Origin: an uncultured Lachnospiraceae bacterium
GTDB taxonomy: Bacteria > Bacillota > Clostridia > Lachnospirales > Lachnospiraceae
Length of the DNA: 64,000 nucleotides
NCBI GenBank assembly: GCA_910586255.1
Contig: CAJUHR010000004.1
Location: 106,318-170,317, forward strand
Reading direction: 5' to 3'
Part shown: one piece after another, positions 43,796-52,019 of the stretch
How positions within the stretch are numbered: the stretch's first letter is position 1
How the letters are laid out: each line of letters starts with the position of its first letter
Notes under the pieces: generated by a model
Database searches by the model: none
Told to the model about the DNA's origin: nothing
What the model saw: only the letters and a program-made list of their open reading frames with translations
Made by a program: the position numbers and the translations under genes

Positions 43796-45103
43796 ATGGC
43801 GAATAACTGGAAAAAACAGGCGTCTGTGGCCTATGGCTGTGCCCTGCCCCGCATGGCGCTGAATCTCTATTTGTATTTTGAGTCATTTCCTCTTCCTGGC
43901 GAAGAGAACGAGGAGGAAAAGCACGGCAAAAGGTATATGGAATTGTTGGGGCTTTTTCTGGAGGAAAAGCAGGAAGAGGTTTTGCAGGCGATCGATGATT
44001 TACGAAGCCAGATGCGGGAGCATATGCAGCGGATTATGGCTTATGCGGACGCTTTTCAGATCTATGAATATGCGCTGAACCGGGTGGAGAGGAGATTTGT
44101 AAAGCTTCCGGCCATTGATGTAGGGGAGGAGGAGCTGGTGGGGAATCTGATGCGCTATATCTCTTCCGCAAAGGATGCAGCCATTCAGAATCAGCGGATT
44201 CAGCAGATTGTTGGACAGCTTTCTGTCCGCTTAACCAGGCAGAAATATTTTGGCATGGTTCATGACGCTCTTACATCCTACGTTGGCGCGGATATGGCGG
44301 CCCTGGAGGATATTATGCTTTTGCTGAGAAGCGGAGGTATGACGGAGCTTTTTTCGGCACGGGGGAAGCTTGGCGGAAGGATTGACGAGATGCTTTCCGG
44401 GCTGGAGGGGCTAACCTTTAAGGAACTGGACAAGGACGGATTTATGAAGGCCCGGGATCAGATTTCGGAGGGCAGCGAGCTGCTTGATAATTTGAGCCAG
44501 CACAGTATGTGCTTACAGGAAATGGTCAATGACCTGTATATTTTATGCCTGACAGAAAAGGACGCGGTAAAAGCAGCGGGAGAGCAGGAGCCTGCATGGA
44601 AGCTTCTGAGGGGACTTTTGCATCTGTATAAGGAGAAAAACCGGGAGATTCCCTCCGATCTCTTTGAACTGTTGCCCCGGCTTGAGGGAATCCAGGAAGA
44701 GTATAATGAAAAGTACCAACGCCTGGATGTTAGTCAGGATATGACCGGGGAGGAGGGCACTCTCACATCCTCCGGAATGGTGGACAGACTGATGTCCACC
44801 AGTACCTTTGCATCTTTAGATGTAACGGGAAGAAAGAAAGAGGTAAGCCTTGAGGATGTGGAGGCGGCTGCAGACAGATTCTTTGCAGATATGGGGCTGG
44901 TATTTTCTTCCTGTCAGAAGCCGGTTGCGCGGGCGATTATGTCCGCCACCCTTTCTTATCTTCCGGTATTTTTTAACTTACCGGAGGAGATCCGCGATTA
45001 TATTAAAAACAGTTTGGGCTCCTGCAGTGACTGGGCAGAAAAGGAAGCCTGTATGGATTTGTTGCTTCAATTGATGGAGAGCGATGGTTATGACCTGGTA
45101 TGA
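43796..45103 (+). CDS. Uncharacterised mostly helical protein
   Basis: This 435-residue protein has no signal peptide, no membrane segment and no motif I recognise. It is mainly alpha-helical and acidic, with a possible coiled coil at about residues 50-100 and a structured C-terminal part around VEAAADRFFADMGLVFSSCQ. The start follows ACAGGAGGAATAGCAGT, an excellent site. It overlaps the next gene by 20 nt and is followed by DUF2953 and a GerW-type gene, so a role in sporulation or the cell envelope is possible but unproven. Confidence 0.75.
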   Translation: MANNWKKQASVAYGCALPRMALNLYLYFESFPLPGEENEEEKHGKRYMELLGLFLEEKQEEVLQAIDDLRSQMREHMQRIMAYADAFQIYEYALNRVERRFVKLPAIDVGEEELVGNLMRYISSAKDAAIQNQRIQQIVGQLSVRLTRQKYFGMVHDALTSYVGADMAALEDIMLLLRSGGMTELFSARGKLGGRIDEMLSGLEGLTFKELDKDGFMKARDQISEGSELLDNLSQHSMCLQEMVNDLYILCLTEKDAVKAAGEQEPAWKLLRGLLHLYKEKNREIPSDLFELLPRLEGIQEEYNEKYQRLDVSQDMTGEEGTLTSSGMVDRLMSTSTFASLDVTGRKKEVSLEDVEAAADRFFADMGLVFSSCQKPVARAIMSATLSYLPVFFNLPEEIRDYIKNSLGSCSDWAEKEACMDLLLQLMESDGYDLV

Positions 45104-45413
45104 TCATTTATACTTGGGAGAAAAGGCGAAGAAAAACCACAGCAGGATTCTTGAAGGGTTAAAAAAGGGGCGGCTGCAGCCGGAGGTCTATGTGATTGTA
45201 CCGCCCCTGAATGGGAAGAATGTTCTTGAGATCCTTCCGTCTTTTATGCTCTTTGCGCCGGCTTATCAGAATACGGATTTTTTTGTCATCGGAGTCGCGG
45301 TTACATACTGGGAGGGACTGGAGGTGGCAAGACAGATCGTGGAAGAGCTGTATGGGAAAACCGGAGGATTTTGCTTAGAGGAGCTGATTGACGGCAATGA
45401 TTCGGACTTGTAG
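45084..45413 (+). CDS. Small uncharacterised protein, coupled to the preceding gene
   Basis: The 109-residue protein (MVMTWYDHLYLGEKAKKNHS at its N-terminus) has an alternating alpha/beta pattern with no recognised motif. It overlaps the upstream gene by 20 nt and reads in a different frame, so the two are translationally coupled and probably act together. An ATG at 45090 is an alternative start. The DUF2953 gene follows nine nt after its stop. Confidence 0.7.
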   Translation: MVMTWYDHLYLGEKAKKNHSRILEGLKKGRLQPEVYVIVPPLNGKNVLEILPSFMLFAPAYQNTDFFVIGVAVTYWEGLEVARQIVEELYGKTGGFCLEELIDGNDSDL

Positions 45414-45422
45414 GAGTGAAAT

Positions 45423-46496
45423 ATGCAGACTGCCTTGTGGGGTGTGTTGGTAATACTGAAAATATCGGGAATAGTCCTTCTGGGAATACTGGCGCTTTTG
45501 CTGATATTGCTTTTGCTGGTTCTATTGGTTCCCTTGCGGTACCGGATTCAGGGAAGCTATAACAAGGAGCCTGAGGGGCAGGCTGTGGTAAGCTGGCTGT
45601 GCCATCTTTTGTCCGTGAAGGCGGTGTATAAGAAAAAGCTGACGGTGGCAGCGCGCGTTTTTGGGATTCGGGTGTTTCGGATGGAGAAAGCCTTGGGAAA
45701 GGCAAAGGAGGAGGCCGAAAGCCGCGGGCAGGAAGAGGCAAAACAGTCAGGAGGGGATCCTGGGAGGTCGGAAGAGCCGGCAACGGATTTGCGGGGCCCT
45801 GGGACATTGGAGGAACAGAGAGCAGATTTAGAAAGCTCTGAGATATCGGAGAAACAGAGAGCAGATTTAGAAAGCTCTGGGATATCGGAGGAACAGGGGA
45901 CGGATTTTGGCGGCCCGGCCACGGATACTAAAACAGAAGAAACCAGGCCGGATCAGGCCAGAGAAAAAAGAAAACGCCGCCCGGGGAGAGGAAAAGCCCG
46001 GAAAGAAAAAAACAAGGAAAAACAGGGATTTTCATTTACCAGGCTTTATGATAAACTAAAGAAAAAGCTTCGGGAAATCATGGAAAAGCTTGAGAGCAGT
46101 GTGAAAAAGCTTCGGGAAGGTCTGTCAGAACTTTTTAAGAAAAAGGAAGAGCTGCGCGCCCTTTTAAGGGACGAGGCCAACCGCCGGACATGGAGGCTTT
46201 TTAAGCGGCAGGCGCGGGCTATCTGCCGTCATATTTTGCCCACCAAAATTACCGGCCGTGTAAAATTCGGATTTGATGATCCCTCCACCACCGGTCAGGT
46301 TTTGACATATATCAGTCCCTTTTATGGGCTGTATGCCAGAAGCTTTCAGGTGATTCCTGTATTTGAGGAATCGGTGATGGAAGGACAGGGAATGATAAAG
46401 GGCAGGATTCGCATTGGCACCTTGATAGTGCTGATTGTCCGGATGTTTTTTGATAAGAATTTCAGGGGCTGGCTTAGAAAGCTCCGCAAATCATAA
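45423..46496 (+). CDS. DUF2953 domain protein with a charged insert
   Basis: The 357-residue protein has an N-terminal membrane helix (ISGIVLLGILALLLILLLLV), a DUF2953-type beta domain, then an insert of about 110 residues with repeated units (ADLESSEISEKQRADLESSG) and a lysine/arginine block, and the conserved C-terminal part with KITGRVKFGFDDPSTTGQVL. DUF2953 proteins are usually next to ytfJ (gerW), as here, and are linked to sporulation by context. AGGAGTGAAAT precedes the start. Confidence 0.82.
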   Translation: MQTALWGVLVILKISGIVLLGILALLLILLLLVLLVPLRYRIQGSYNKEPEGQAVVSWLCHLLSVKAVYKKKLTVAARVFGIRVFRMEKALGKAKEEAESRGQEEAKQSGGDPGRSEEPATDLRGPGTLEEQRADLESSEISEKQRADLESSGISEEQGTDFGGPATDTKTEETRPDQAREKRKRRPGRGKARKEKNKEKQGFSFTRLYDKLKKKLREIMEKLESSVKKLREGLSELFKKKEELRALLRDEANRRTWRLFKRQARAICRHILPTKITGRVKFGFDDPSTTGQVLTYISPFYGLYARSFQVIPVFEESVMEGQGMIKGRIRIGTLIVLIVRMFFDKNFRGWLRKLRKS

Positions 46497-46508
46497 GGAG
46501 GAGTCGTT

Positions 46509-46913
46509 ATGGCAGAGAATCATTTTAGTTCGACAGTGGAAGCCCTGTTTCGGGGGATGGATCAGTTTGTGACCACAAAGACCGTGGTTGGGGAGGCAGT
46601 GAAGATTGATGATGCCATTATCCTGCCTCTGGTGGATGTGACCTGCGGCATGGCAGCAGGCTCCTTTGCAGACAATGCAAAGCACAACGGGGGAGGCGGA
46701 TTAAGCGCAAAGATGAGCCCCAGCGCTGTTTTGGTAATTCAAAACGGTGTGACCCGTCTGGTCAATGTGAAGCAGCAGGATGCGGTGACCAAGGTGCTGG
46801 ACATGGTACCGGATATTGTCAGCAAATTTACAGATGGGAAAAATAAGAAGATATCTCCCGAGGCCATGAAGGCGGCGGAGGAGATGGCGGCCGATACGGA
46901 GCACAAGGAGTAA
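46509..46913 (+). CDS. ytfJ: GerW family sporulation protein (YtfJ)
   Basis: The 134-residue protein has the family pattern: an N-terminal helix (NHFSSTVEALFRGMDQFVTT), VGEAVKIDDAIILPLVDVTCGMAAG, a glycine-rich segment (NGGGGLSAKMSPSAVLVIQNG) and VLDMVPDIVSKF. In Bacillus, YtfJ/GerW is a forespore protein needed for germination. Its presence suggests that the organism forms spores. AAGGAGGAGTCGTT precedes the start. Confidence 0.93.
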   Translation: MAENHFSSTVEALFRGMDQFVTTKTVVGEAVKIDDAIILPLVDVTCGMAAGSFADNAKHNGGGGLSAKMSPSAVLVIQNGVTRLVNVKQQDAVTKVLDMVPDIVSKFTDGKNKKISPEAMKAAEEMAADTEHKE

Positions 46914-47029
46914 AAAAGGGGAAGATAGGCCTTTTGGCGAGAAGTGTCGGGCAGACAGAGGACTTCCCATGCATGGAATGGGAGTAGGCGGCATATACTG
47001 GTAGAAGAAGAATTCTACCGGAGGTTCTC

Positions 47030-47167
47030 ATGAAGCGGGTCTTTGGATTGATGCTTTTTTGTTTCGGGATCGGAATGACGCTTCTTCTGTTTATTCCGGA
47101 AACATTGTCCACTTTGATTTTTATTATCGGCTGTCTGACACTGGGATACTATCTGTTCTGCTGTTGA
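47030..47167 (+). CDS. Small hydrophobic membrane protein (45 residues)
   Basis: A 45-residue frame starts at 47030 with CGGAGGTTCTC directly upstream and encodes MKRVFGLMLFCFGIGMTLLL followed by a second hydrophobic stretch (TLIFIIGCLTLGYYLFCC). Two membrane helices in a hairpin are likely. A small inverted repeat (GTAGAA / TTCTAC) overlaps the region just before the ribosome binding site. It lies downstream of gerW, which suggests sporulation-linked expression, but this is only context. Confidence 0.6.
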   Translation: MKRVFGLMLFCFGIGMTLLLFIPETLSTLIFIIGCLTLGYYLFCC

Positions 47168-47174
47168 CAGACTT

Positions 47175-47222
47175 AAAAAAGGCCCGCGTGTTGCTTTGAC
47201 AACAAACTTTCTTATGCGGGTC
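47175..47222 (-). terminator. Distal terminator of rpmB (minus strand)
   Basis: On the minus strand GACCCGC pairs with GCGGGCC (one G-U), enclosing a smaller TGTTG-CAACA hairpin, and is followed by TTTTTT. Confidence 0.6.
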
Positions 47223-47234
47223 CCGAGCATATTA

Positions 47235-47264
47235 AAAGGCTGCCCCCTCAAAGGGACAGCCTTT
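47235..47264. terminator. Proximal terminator between convergent genes
   Basis: AAAGGCTGCCCC pairs with GGGACAGCCTTT with one mismatch. It lies 11 nt beyond the rpmB stop on the minus strand, where TTTTAAT follows. Confidence 0.7.
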
Positions 47265-47275
47265 ATCTACCTTTA

Positions 47276-47461
47276 TTACGCTCTCTCTACTAAACCGGAA
47301 CGCAGGCAGGAAGTACATACGTACATCTTCTTAGCACCGCCGTTGACTTTTACTTTGACAGATTTGACATTCGCTTTCCAGATCGCGTTGGATCTTCTAT
47401 GGGAATGGCTCACGTTGTTGCCGAAGTGAGCAGCCTTCTGACAGATTGCACATTTAGCCAT
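47276..47461 (-). CDS. rpmB: 50S ribosomal protein L28
   Basis: The 61-residue protein is a zinc-binding form of L28 with CxxC pairs (CAICQK near the N-terminus and CTSCLRSG near the C-terminus) and the conserved GNNVSHSHRRSNAIWKANV segment. TTAAGGAGGTGCGATC precedes the start. It has no co-directional neighbour in the window. Confidence 0.97.
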   Translation of the reverse strand: MAKCAICQKAAHFGNNVSHSHRRSNAIWKANVKSVKVKVNGGAKKMYVCTSCLRSGLVERA

Positions 47462-47584
47462 GATCGCACCTCCTTAACCATACGGATTATTTCCGAAACG
47501 GAAACCACAACATAAGTATCATAACAAATAATTGGCGATTTTGCAAGCAGAATTTTCTTTTTTTGTGTTTTATGTGTTTTATTG
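47462..47584. other. Upstream region of rpmB
   Basis: This AT-rich stretch should carry the rpmB promoter on the minus strand. TTATGATAC (plus-strand TATCATAA at about 47517) is a candidate -10, but the -35 is not convincing. Nothing else is visible before the repeat. Confidence 0.35.
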
Positions 47585-47736
47585 GTTACTGTTCACGGGG
47601 GGCATCTTCTTGTCCGGCTTACGCCGAACAAGAAGCATTGGGTGTTCACCCGATGTGGAAAACAGGATGAAAACAGTCTTACAAGCAAGCGTGACGCCTG
47701 TTTTCATCCTGTTTTCCCCGCCCCGTGAACTGTAAC
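47585..47736 (-). repeat. Intergenic palindromic repeat family A, copy 3 (full length, inverted)
   Basis: The 152-bp element reads GTTACTGTTCACGGGG to CCCCGTGAACTGTAAC and is in the opposite orientation to copies 1 and 2. Read on the minus strand, the first hairpin has ACAGGATGAAAACAG pairing with CTGTTTTCATCCTGT, where copy 1 has ACGGATAAAA pairing with TTTTATCCGT. Both arms changed together, so pairing is kept. The second hairpin (CTTCTTGTCCGGC / GCCGAACAAGAAG) is nearly unchanged. Confidence 0.85.
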
Positions 47737-47742
47737 GTTTTA

Positions 47743-47771
47743 TTGACGGGTAATAGCTTTTATGATAAGAT
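47743..47771 (+). promoter_or_regulatory. Promoter of the ABC exporter operon
   Basis: TTGACG and TAAGAT are 17 nt apart, beginning seven nt after the repeat. A second candidate (TTGCTT, 16 nt, TATAAT at about 47826) overlaps a perfect 8-bp hairpin, GCACTTGC / GCAAGTGC. Confidence 0.6.
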
Positions 47772-47854
47772 ACAAGAATCAGGATAACCGCAACCTTTGG
47801 CACTTGCTTTCCCCGCAAGTGCTATTATAATGGAGACAGGAAGGAGAAACAGCC

Positions 47855-49594
47855 ATGAAAGACTATGGAAAATATGCAAAGCCCTATCTCAGCGCGTTTA
47901 TCATTGGCCCATGTCTGATGATTACGGAGGTGGTTGGTGAGATTATGCTGCCGAAAATGATGTCCCTGATTATCAACAACGGAGTGGCAAATCACAATCA
48001 GGGCTATATTCTGCAGATGGGATTCTGGATGATATGTGTGGCCTGTGTCATGGCAGTGAGCGGGATCGGAGGGGCCTATTTTTCCGCCAAGGCATCCATC
48101 TGCTTTACCAGCGACTTAAGAAAAGATCTGTTTGCCCGCGTGCAGCAATTTTCCTTTGGCAATATTGATGATTTCAGTACAGGTTCTCTGGTTACCCGTC
48201 TCACCAATGATATCCAGCAGGTGCAGATGGTTATGATGATGATTCTGCGGTTGGCCCTGCGGGCTCCGGGAATGCTCATCGGAGCGCTCATTATGGCTTT
48301 TATCATGAATTACCGTCTGGCTATGATTATTTTGGTGGTAATTCCGGTGCTCGGGGTATTGATAGGCGCCATTATGTTTACGGCTTATCCCCGGTTCGGG
48401 ATTATGCAGACAAAGCTGGATAAGCTGAATTCGGGGATTCAGGAGGCTCTCACCAATGTGCGGGTGATCAAATCCTTTGTGAGGGAGGATTTTGAGAAGG
48501 AACGATTCCGCCTTGCCAATGAAGATCTGCAGGCCAACAGCCTGCGGGCTATGAAGATCGTTATTCTCACCATGCCGGTGATGATGATGGCCATGAATGT
48601 GACCACTCTGGCTGTAGTGTGGTACGGAGGAAATCTGATCATCGGAGGTAGCATGCAGGTGGGAGATCTGACTGCGTTTACTACCTATATTGTGCAGATT
48701 TTAATGTCTCTGATGATGCTTTCCATGGTATTTCTCCAGAGTGCCAGGGCCATGGCCTCCGTAAAGCGTATCAATGAGGTCATGAGGACAAAAATCGATC
48801 TCACAGACGAGGATGCCGAGCAGAGGGAGCGGAAGGTGACAGAGGGAAGAGTAGAGTTTCGTGACGTGTCCTTTGGCTACGGGAAAAAAGGCGGGGATGA
48901 GGTGCTTAAACACATCAGCTTTACGGCCGAGCCGGGGCAGGTGATCGGGATTATCGGCGCTACAGGAAGCGGAAAAACTTCCCTGGTGCAGCTGATCCCC
49001 CGGCTTTATGATGTGACTTTTGGGCAGGTTCTGGTGGACGGAGTGGATGTGCGGGAATATTCTCTGAAAAATCTGCGGGACGGCGTAGGTATGGTATTGC
49101 AGAAAAATGTGTTGTTTTCCGGCACGATCCTGGAAAATCTCCGATGGGGAAACGAGAAAGCCACCATGGAGGAGATTCGTGTCTTTGCCGATGCGGCTCA
49201 GGCAGACGGATTTGTGACTTCCTTTGCCAAGGGCTATGACACGGATATGGGACAGGGAGGAATAAATGTGTCCGGAGGACAGAAGCAGAGATTGTGTATT
49301 GCCCGGGCCCTTTTAAAGAAGCCCAAGATTTTGATTCTGGATGATTCCACCAGCGCCGTGGACACGGCCACGGAGGCGAAGATACGGGAATGCTTTCGGA
49401 CTGCCTTAGAGAATACCACCAAGATCATTATTGCCCAGCGCATCGGTTCCGTGGAGGAGGCGGACAAGATTATTGTTTTGGACGAGGGAAGGATTATCGG
49501 GATCGGCAGTCACAAGGAGCTTTTGGCATCCTGTGAGGCTTACCAGGAAATCTATTATTCCCAGAGAGAAAGAGACGAGGAGGTGGGGATATGA
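47855..49594 (+). CDS. Heterodimeric ABC exporter, subunit with degenerate catalytic site
   Basis: The 579-residue protein joins a six-helix export domain to an ATPase domain. Walker A is GATGSGKT and the signature is canonical (VSGGQKQR). The Walker B end reads LILDDSTSAVD, with Asp in place of the usual catalytic Glu. This fits heterodimeric exporters such as LmrCD or TM287/288, in which one ATP site is degenerate. Exported substrates may be drugs or lipids. It overlaps its partner gene by four bases. GACAGGAAGGAGAAACAGCC precedes the start. Confidence 0.93.
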   Translation: MKDYGKYAKPYLSAFIIGPCLMITEVVGEIMLPKMMSLIINNGVANHNQGYILQMGFWMICVACVMAVSGIGGAYFSAKASICFTSDLRKDLFARVQQFSFGNIDDFSTGSLVTRLTNDIQQVQMVMMMILRLALRAPGMLIGALIMAFIMNYRLAMIILVVIPVLGVLIGAIMFTAYPRFGIMQTKLDKLNSGIQEALTNVRVIKSFVREDFEKERFRLANEDLQANSLRAMKIVILTMPVMMMAMNVTTLAVVWYGGNLIIGGSMQVGDLTAFTTYIVQILMSLMMLSMVFLQSARAMASVKRINEVMRTKIDLTDEDAEQRERKVTEGRVEFRDVSFGYGKKGGDEVLKHISFTAEPGQVIGIIGATGSGKTSLVQLIPRLYDVTFGQVLVDGVDVREYSLKNLRDGVGMVLQKNVLFSGTILENLRWGNEKATMEEIRVFADAAQADGFVTSFAKGYDTDMGQGGINVSGGQKQRLCIARALLKKPKILILDDSTSAVDTATEAKIRECFRTALENTTKIIIAQRIGSVEEADKIIVLDEGRIIGIGSHKELLASCEAYQEIYYSQRERDEEVGI

Positions 49595-51504
49595 ACCGGA
49601 AGGAAAAGCTGGACAGCCTGAAATACCGTTACGGGAGAAAACGGACAGGGGAGGGCGGCATGTCATCCGGTCCAGGCCCGGCAGGGCCGCCCGGCCATGG
49701 TCCGGCAGGCCCTCCTGGTCCCGGAAGAGGGAGAAGAATGGGCAGGGGACGGCCAAAAAACAGCGGGGAGACCATTCGGCGTCTTTTGAGATATCTGCAG
49801 GGAGATACCCCGAAGCTTCTGGCTGCTTTTGTGTGTATTATTGTAAACACTCTGGGAACATTGGCAGGCGCCTACATGCTGCGCCCCATTATAAACACTT
49901 ACATTGTTCCTGTGGACGGCAGCCGGGGGGATCCGACCGGACTTTTTAAGGCCTTGCTGGTAATGGCCTTTGTGTATGTGGCAGGAGTGGGGGCCAATTA
50001 TCTTCAGGCCAGAATCATGCTGAATGTGGCTCAGACGGCCCTGAGAAATATCCGCAATGACCTGTTTGGAAAAATGCAGAGCTTTCCGGTGCGCTTTTAT
50101 GACACCAACAGCAACGGGGATCTGATGAGCCGTTTTACCAATGATGTGGACACCATCGGGATGATGTTAAGCAATACGCTGGTGCAGCTTTTTGCCGGGA
50201 TTTTGAGTATTGTGGGCACGTTGCTTTTGATGATCTACACGAATATTTGGCTTACCCTTGTGACCCTGGCCATGATTCCGGTGATGATGAAGGCCGGAGG
50301 GATTGTGGCAAAGCAGAGCCACCGCCATTTTTCCGCCCAGCAGACCTCCTTAGGAGCCGTCAACGGTTATATCGAGGAGATGATCACCGGACAGAAGGTG
50401 GTCAAGGTATTCTGCCACGAGGATATGGCTCAGGAGGAGTTTGATCTGCTCAATGAGGATTTGCGGGACAATCAAATCCGGGCCCAATTTTTCGGAGGTA
50501 TCATGGGACCGGTCATGGGAAATCTGAGTCAGGTGAATTATTCCCTGACTGCATGTATCGGAGGCCTTTTGTGCATATTCCGCAATTTTGACGTGGGAGG
50601 GCTGACTGTATTTTTGAACTTTTCCCGACAGTTTTCCCGGCCGATCAATGAGATTTCCATGCAGATCAGTAATGTGTTTTCCGCTTTGGCTGGAGCGGAG
50701 CGGGTGTTTGCAGTAATGGACGAGGCTCCAGAGCCGGCAGATGAGGCGGATGCGGCGGTTCTTGCCCCCATGAAGGGCCATGTGGTGCTGGACCATGTGA
50801 CCTTTGGATATGACCCGGGCAAGGTGATTTTAAAGGATGTGAGCCTGTACGCCAAGCCTGGACAGAAGATCGCCTTTGTGGGCTCCACAGGGGCAGGAAA
50901 AACCACCATCACCAACCTGATTAACCGGTTTTATGATATTCAGGGTGGTTCCATCATGGTGGATGGTATAGATATCCGCCATATTCGGCGGGACAACCTG
51001 CGCCGGAACATTGCTATGGTATTGCAGGATACTCATCTGTTTACGGGAACGGTTATGGAAAATATCCGTTATGGCAGGCTGGATGCCACGGATGAGGAGG
51101 TTATCCAGGCAGCGAAGACGGCATCGGCTCATTCCTTCATCAACCGGCTGCCCCAAGGATATCAGACCATGCTGGGGGGAGACGGGGCCAACCTAAGTCA
51201 GGGACAGAGGCAGCTTTTAAATATTGCCCGAGCGGCTGTTTCCAGAGCGCCGATTCTCATTTTGGATGAAGCTACCAGCTCGGTGGACACAAGGACAGAA
51301 AGACACATTGAACATGGCATGGACCGGCTTATGGCAGACAGAACCACCTTTGTCATTGCCCATCGCCTTTCCACTGTGCGCAATGCCAATGCGATTATGG
51401 TATTGGAGCACGGTGAGATCATTGAGCGGGGGGATCACCAGGAGCTGGTGGCTAAAAAGGGCCGGTATTATGAGCTCTATACAGGGCTTAGTGAGCTGGA
51501 GTGA
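49591..51504 (+). CDS. Heterodimeric ABC exporter, subunit with canonical Walker B
   Basis: The 637-residue protein has an N-terminal Pro/Gly-rich, Arg-containing extension of about 50 residues (GPGPAGPPGHGPAGPPGPGR), then an export domain and an ATPase. Walker A is GSTGAGKTT and Walker B is LILDEATSSVD with the catalytic Glu, but the signature is altered to LSQGQRQ. With the upstream subunit this makes one weak and one full ATP site, as expected for the LmrCD-like class. The collagen-like extension is unusual and may be a flexible cytoplasmic tail. Confidence 0.93.
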   Translation: MNRKEKLDSLKYRYGRKRTGEGGMSSGPGPAGPPGHGPAGPPGPGRGRRMGRGRPKNSGETIRRLLRYLQGDTPKLLAAFVCIIVNTLGTLAGAYMLRPIINTYIVPVDGSRGDPTGLFKALLVMAFVYVAGVGANYLQARIMLNVAQTALRNIRNDLFGKMQSFPVRFYDTNSNGDLMSRFTNDVDTIGMMLSNTLVQLFAGILSIVGTLLLMIYTNIWLTLVTLAMIPVMMKAGGIVAKQSHRHFSAQQTSLGAVNGYIEEMITGQKVVKVFCHEDMAQEEFDLLNEDLRDNQIRAQFFGGIMGPVMGNLSQVNYSLTACIGGLLCIFRNFDVGGLTVFLNFSRQFSRPINEISMQISNVFSALAGAERVFAVMDEAPEPADEADAAVLAPMKGHVVLDHVTFGYDPGKVILKDVSLYAKPGQKIAFVGSTGAGKTTITNLINRFYDIQGGSIMVDGIDIRHIRRDNLRRNIAMVLQDTHLFTGTVMENIRYGRLDATDEEVIQAAKTASAHSFINRLPQGYQTMLGGDGANLSQGQRQLLNIARAAVSRAPILILDEATSSVDTRTERHIEHGMDRLMADRTTFVIAHRLSTVRNANAIMVLEHGEIIERGDHQELVAKKGRYYELYTGLSELE

Positions 51505-51531
51505 GTTTCTGGGAGAAAAGAGAACATTGAC

Positions 51532-51572
51532 AAAAACCGCCCGGTACATGGAAAATGTACCAGGCGGTTTTT
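51532..51572 (+). terminator. Terminator of the ABC exporter operon
   Basis: AAAAACCGCC pairs with GGCGGTTTTT, and inside it GGTACAT pairs with ATGTACC around GGAAA. The T-run overlaps the right arm. Confidence 0.9.
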
Positions 51573-51728
51573 GCTTGTGGTGCGCCTGGCAGCGCATGTT
51601 TCCATATATGAAGCGGTTGCCGGAGAAGATTGGGCTGGATTAGGAGAAGAGGGGGAAATCCGAAAGCATATGCCTTTCTTTGGAAAATTAATTAACTTAT
51701 TATTTTGTAAAATGTTTTATAAAAGATT
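51573..51728 (+). other. Non-coding stretch before the repeat relic
   Basis: The stretch turns AT-rich towards the repeat fragment (TTAATTAACTTATTATTTTG). I see no gene with a ribosome binding site and no clear promoter or RNA structure. Confidence 0.35.
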
Positions 51729-51806
51729 CGCCCGATACGGATAAAATCAGTCTTATAAGCAAGCCTGATGCCTGTTTTTTATCTGTTTTTCCACGTTCCG
51801 TGAACC
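51729..51806 (-). repeat. Intergenic repeat family A, copy 4 (decayed fragment)
   Basis: Only the first-hairpin half remains: CGCCCGATACGGATAAAATC, the CTTATAAGCAAGCCTGATGC loop and TTTTTCCACGTTCCGTGAAC. It is in the inverted orientation, and the two arms no longer pair perfectly. The second hairpin and the GTTAC end are missing. Confidence 0.7.
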
Positions 51807-51856
51807 AATGTCATTTAGTTTAGCCCTGATTTTGGGATTAAAATGAAAAACGGATA

Positions 51857-51885
51857 TTGACATTACTATGAGAGCATGGTAATAT
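51857..51885 (+). promoter_or_regulatory. Promoter of the fructosidase gene
   Basis: TTGACA and TAATAT are separated by 17 nt. Transcription would start near 51892, just before a palindrome. Confidence 0.75.
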
Positions 51886-51896
51886 TATAACGTGAA

Positions 51897-51920
51897 ATAA
51901 CCGGTTACTTTACCGGTTAT
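51897..51920. promoter_or_regulatory. Candidate operator: 9-bp inverted repeat
   Basis: ATAACCGGT and ACCGGTTAT form perfect arms around TACTTT. The site begins 11 nt after the -10 box, where a bound repressor would block transcription. The symmetric 24-bp layout would suit a dimeric repressor such as a LacI or GntR protein. No candidate repressor gene is adjacent. Confidence 0.55.
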
Positions 51921-52019
51921 AAAAGATGGCAGGGACGGCAACGGCGGTCTTACAACGGAAAATAAAGGCAGGCATCTGCCGGGTCAAAAGGGCATCCGGC
52001 CCGGAAAGGAATCAGGAAA

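Noticed and set aside
46985..47000. Sporulation sigma-factor promoter before the small membrane protein (GCATATACTG)
   Set aside because: The -10-like sequence resembles sigma-E/K types, but no matching -35 could be assigned with confidence.
47532..47735. Short open frames inside the family A repeats (also 34115-34309 and others)
   Set aside because: The frames lie wholly or mostly in palindromic DNA, occur on both strands of the same repeat, and lack ribosome binding sites. They reflect the repeat sequence and not conserved proteins.
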